IMG/VR virus record: IMGVR_UViG_3300008050_000317
Location: 1 to 23,894 of that record
Length of the DNA: 23,894 bases
Strand: one strand, 5' to 3'
Origin: a virus
In this document: positions 22,365-23,894 of the stretch, in pieces
Layout: each line of letters opens with the position of its first letter
How positions within the stretch are numbered: the first letter of the stretch is position 1
Position numbers and translations under genes: made by a program
The notes under the pieces: model-generated
Database searches by the model: none
What the model saw: only the letters and a program-made list of their open reading frames with translations
Told to the model about the DNA's origin: nothing

Positions 22365-22601
22365 TTAATCTCCCCTCAAATATAATAAATCTTTCCAATT
22401 TAATGCTATGTAATTCTCAATAGGATAAGCACTAGCATTATCTCTATATATAATTTCATGCCCTACTAAATCTTTTATAGACGCAGGGCATTCATCACCA
22501 ATAGCAACCACTTTTAAAGATTGTTTTTTATTAGTAATGATACCGGAAGCAGTTTTAGTTTCTTCTGATTCTAAAATCACCCATTCTCCAAATGCCCTCA
22601 T
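22365..22601 (-). CDS. groS: GroES-like co-chaperonin (78 aa)
   Basis: A short protein with an N-terminal strand (FGEWVILESEE), a mobile-loop-like segment (TKTASGIITNKKQ), which in GroES carries the GIVL contact to GroEL, then KVVAIGDECP, GHEIIYRDN and a final YIALNWKDLLYL strand. It is 78 residues against 95-97 in bacteria, apparently missing part of the roof loop. It abuts the GroEL-like gene, a classical groES-groEL order. Its start overlaps the preceding 55-residue gene by 4 nt, with GGAGATGAGGAAGA upstream. Confidence 0.85.
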   Translation of the reverse strand: MRAFGEWVILESEETKTASGIITNKKQSLKVVAIGDECPASIKDLVGHEIIYRDNASAYPIENYIALNWKDLLYLRGD

Positions 22602-22765
22602 TCTTCCTCATCTCCCAATTCATCAAGCATAATAAAACATAATGTCATTAATGCTTCTTTTGCCTTTGTATCCATAAGCAAATATTCTGGGGCATACTTT
22701 CTCAATATTACCTTATTTGGTTCAGATACTCTTTTAATTGTTTCATTTAATAATTTTTCACTCAT
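22598..22765 (-). CDS. Helical microprotein (55 aa)
   Basis: A 55-codon frame with ATGA overlaps at both ends. The product is helical: KLLNETIKRV, ILRKYAPEYLLMD and KAKEALMTLCFIMLDEL, then GDEEE. The acidic tail codons form the ribosome-binding region of the GroES gene. Not recognised; a link to chaperonin function is suggested only by position. Confidence 0.6.
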   Translation of the reverse strand: MSEKLLNETIKRVSEPNKVILRKYAPEYLLMDTKAKEALMTLCFIMLDELGDEEE

Positions 22766-22962
22766 TGTTTCACATCCACTTTGTCCATAACATATTTCTT
22801 AAACACATATTCTGGGTTTTTCCAGAACATATTACACTTTTTACACTTATATCTTGGTAATTTGCGTTTTGTTGTTTCCATTAAATCTTTATCACATTTA
22901 GGATAAATACATTTACAATAGAAGGTAAAAGACGGCTCACCTTCTTTACTATCGTAACTCAT
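22762..22962 (-). CDS. Zinc-ribbon protein (66 aa)
   Basis: Cysteines occur as CKC (16, 18), C23, CKKC (40-43), a rubredoxin-like or zinc-ribbon spacing with an aromatic residue after the second knuckle (NMFW). The rest is basic (TTKRKLPRYK, VFKKYVMDKV). Such small ribbons may bind nucleic acid or RNA polymerase. The start is at a perfect copy of GGTGAAGAAGAATGA, overlapping the JAMM gene by 4 nt. Confidence 0.65.
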   Translation of the reverse strand: MSYDSKEGEPSFTFYCKCIYPKCDKDLMETTKRKLPRYKCKKCNMFWKNPEYVFKKYVMDKVDVKQ

Positions 22963-23447
22963 TCTTCTTCACCTTCCCAATCTTTTATTAAAGTTTGATA
23001 ATTATCAAAATCTGGTATATTAATCTTTTGATAAAAACAAGTATGTTCATCACCTTTAAACCATGTCATCCATTCATCTCCACCAAGAACAATTGCTTGA
23101 CTTAAGACAGGTTCCCATGTTCTAATTGTTCTCCAATCAGTACCACTAAAATAAGCCTTACCAAAAGGATGAGTATGAATCCAACATTTAAGAGGTAATT
23201 TTAATCCTATTGGTGGTGTTTCAAACCACACAAATCCGGGATTTCCTACTGAAATGTATAAATTATTATTATCATCAACAACCACTTGTACTTCTCTAGG
23301 AATATCAAACGCTGTTAAACTCATTTCCCATATTGTATCTAAAAAATTATCATTACATATATCAATTCTTTCACCAATATTCGGTTCATGCCATGAATCC
23401 ATTATCTCTTGCTTCCAATTACCATTCATTATTACTAATTCACTCAT
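22959..23447 (-). CDS. JAMM/MPN+ metallopeptidase (162 aa)
   Basis: The motif HTHPFGKAYFSGTD (91-104) is an exact H-x-H-x7-S-x2-D zinc-peptidase signature of the JAMM family, with an upstream acidic residue (WFE, E76) as the candidate catalytic Glu. Strands before it (VQVVVDDNNNLYISVG) fit the MPN core. In archaea JAMM enzymes remove ubiquitin-like SAMP tags; in phages JAMM domains occur in tail-assembly proteins. At 162 residues it is a bare catalytic domain. The ATG at 23447 has GGTGATTAAA upstream, 5 bases after the membrane microprotein stop; upstream in-frame starts would run through that gene. Its placement near chaperonins hints at a protein-quality or host-modification role. Confidence 0.8.
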   Translation of the reverse strand: MSELVIMNGNWKQEIMDSWHEPNIGERIDICNDNFLDTIWEMSLTAFDIPREVQVVVDDNNNLYISVGNPGFVWFETPPIGLKLPLKCWIHTHPFGKAYFSGTDWRTIRTWEPVLSQAIVLGGDEWMTWFKGDEHTCFYQKINIPDFDNYQTLIKDWEGEEE

Positions 23448-23452
23448 TTTAA

Positions 23453-23626
23453 TCACCATATATTCCATACAGAAACACCAGTTACAACAACTATTACTAT
23501 TAAAGCAATATATGTCACATAAGGTGGGGTATGTTTTACTACCACTTCTTCTGTTTTTCCATTCATTTGTAGGCTCTCCCACTTTTCTTTACTACAAAAC
23601 TTTCCATTTTCATCTCTATATTTCAT
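23453..23626 (-). CDS. Single-pass membrane microprotein (57 aa)
   Basis: The ATG at 23626 overlaps the upstream stop by 4 nt (ATGA) and is preceded by GGAGTG. After a charged N-terminus (MKYRDENGKFCSKEKWESLQ) and VVVKHTPP, residues 37-53 are a hydrophobic helix (TYIALIVIVVVTGVSVW). A later in-frame ATG (23566) would give 37 residues. The tail ends after the helix, so most of the protein faces one side of the membrane. Not recognised. Confidence 0.65.
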   Translation of the reverse strand: MKYRDENGKFCSKEKWESLQMNGKTEEVVVKHTPPYVTYIALIVIVVVTGVSVWNIW

Positions 23627-23874
23627 CTTATCACTCCCTGTTTATCACTATTTTTCTGTAACTCTTTTATATGTATTGTGGGTAAATCAAATGCCACCCC
23701 ACAAGAACAATGCGCTACTTTTCTTCTATATGTTTTAGCATTAGGATTATAAATTAATGTCTTAATTCCATTAATTTCCATCCAACTATTTACATTCCAT
23801 TTCTTAGAACACTTTACACAAGTGTAACTTATTCCTTTACTCACATTCATTCTTCTTCCAAATCTATTTGTCAT
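23623..23874 (-). CDS. Zinc-ribbon protein (83 aa)
   Basis: Two knuckles, CVKC (19-22) and CSCG-type Cys (56, 58), with strand-like connections (KWNVNSWMEINGIKTLIY) make a short zinc ribbon. The N-terminus is basic (RFGRRMN), the C-terminus ends QKNSDKQGVIR. The ATG at 23874 follows GGTGGTGATGA; an internal ATG at 23850 follows GGAAGAAGA and could be the start instead. An upstream gene seems to end with TGA at 23871-23873 inside this start (ATGA), so the train continues beyond the right edge. Confidence 0.65.
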   Translation of the reverse strand: MTNRFGRRMNVSKGISYTCVKCSKKWNVNSWMEINGIKTLIYNPNAKTYRRKVAHCSCGVAFDLPTIHIKELQKNSDKQGVIR

Positions 23875-23894
23875 TTCATCACCACCATTACCAA

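Noticed and set aside
22959-23582. 207-residue form of the JAMM protein
   Set aside because: The extra 45 residues overlap the coupled membrane microprotein in another frame; the ATG at 23447 has a clear ribosome-binding site.
1-23894. CRISPR array or insertion sequence
   Set aside because: No regularly spaced direct repeats and no transposase or terminal inverted repeats were seen.
23871-23894. Partial gene at the right edge
   Set aside because: Only seven codons before a TGA are visible; the ATGA overlap suggests a gene but its identity cannot be supported.

Overview
The window looks like part of the genome of an AT-rich (by eye about one third G+C) double-stranded DNA virus of marine archaea. 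The best guess is a magrovirus-like tailed virus of Marine Group II Euryarchaeota (Poseidoniales). The virus call rests on tail-fibre-like genes at the left edge, dozens of tightly packed small genes, and a self-contained replication set. The archaeal call rests on the replication proteins: family B DNA polymerase, PCNA-type clamp, RFC small-subunit clamp loader, archaeo-eukaryotic primase, ERCC4/HhH nuclease, ATP-dependent DNA ligase and a PC4-like protein. The host is inferred from recalled gene content only; no database comparison was possible. Layout: bases 2-1829 (+ strand) hold the end of a tail-associated protein and a 503-residue tail-fibre-like protein. Bases 1830-2072 are a non-coding convergent junction with a cluster of GC-rich hairpins. 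Everything from 2073 to the right edge is on the minus strand, as two long gene trains. The upstream train (23874 down to 13177) carries zinc-ribbon and membrane microproteins, a JAMM metallopeptidase, a GroES/GroEL pair of the bacterial (group I) type, a PC4-like protein, a run of small proteins, ATP-dependent DNA ligase, an SH3-like/histone-fold-like fusion, a degenerate LAGLIDADG-like protein, winged-helix proteins, RFC small subunit and an RPA/SSB-like protein. A 120-base gap (13057-13176) holds a candidate TATA promoter. The second train (13056 down to 2073) carries a RadA/Sak4-like ATPase, PCNA, an endonuclease VII-like HNH protein, a family B polymerase split into two genes around an inserted winged-helix gene, a Cas4/RecB-like nuclease, a one-chain primase, an ERCC4 nuclease, an AAA+ helicase-like protein, a DEDDy exonuclease and two microproteins. 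How it works together: primase, helicase-like ATPase, SSB, polymerase, clamp, clamp loader and ligase would make a nearly complete viral replisome. The RadA-like, ERCC4, Cas4-like, DEDDy and endonuclease VII proteins would process recombination intermediates and ends. The chaperonin pair and JAMM protease probably act on virion proteins or host protein turnover. Most genes overlap by 4 nt (ATGA) or abut, so expression is probably by translational coupling within very long transcripts. Most notable: the polymerase is cut exactly before motif C, which reads HTDS instead of DTDS; a histone-fold-like domain is fused to an SH3-like barrel; a repeated gene-junction motif doubles as ribosome-binding site and acidic C-terminus; and there is a 17-residue cysteine-rich microprotein.
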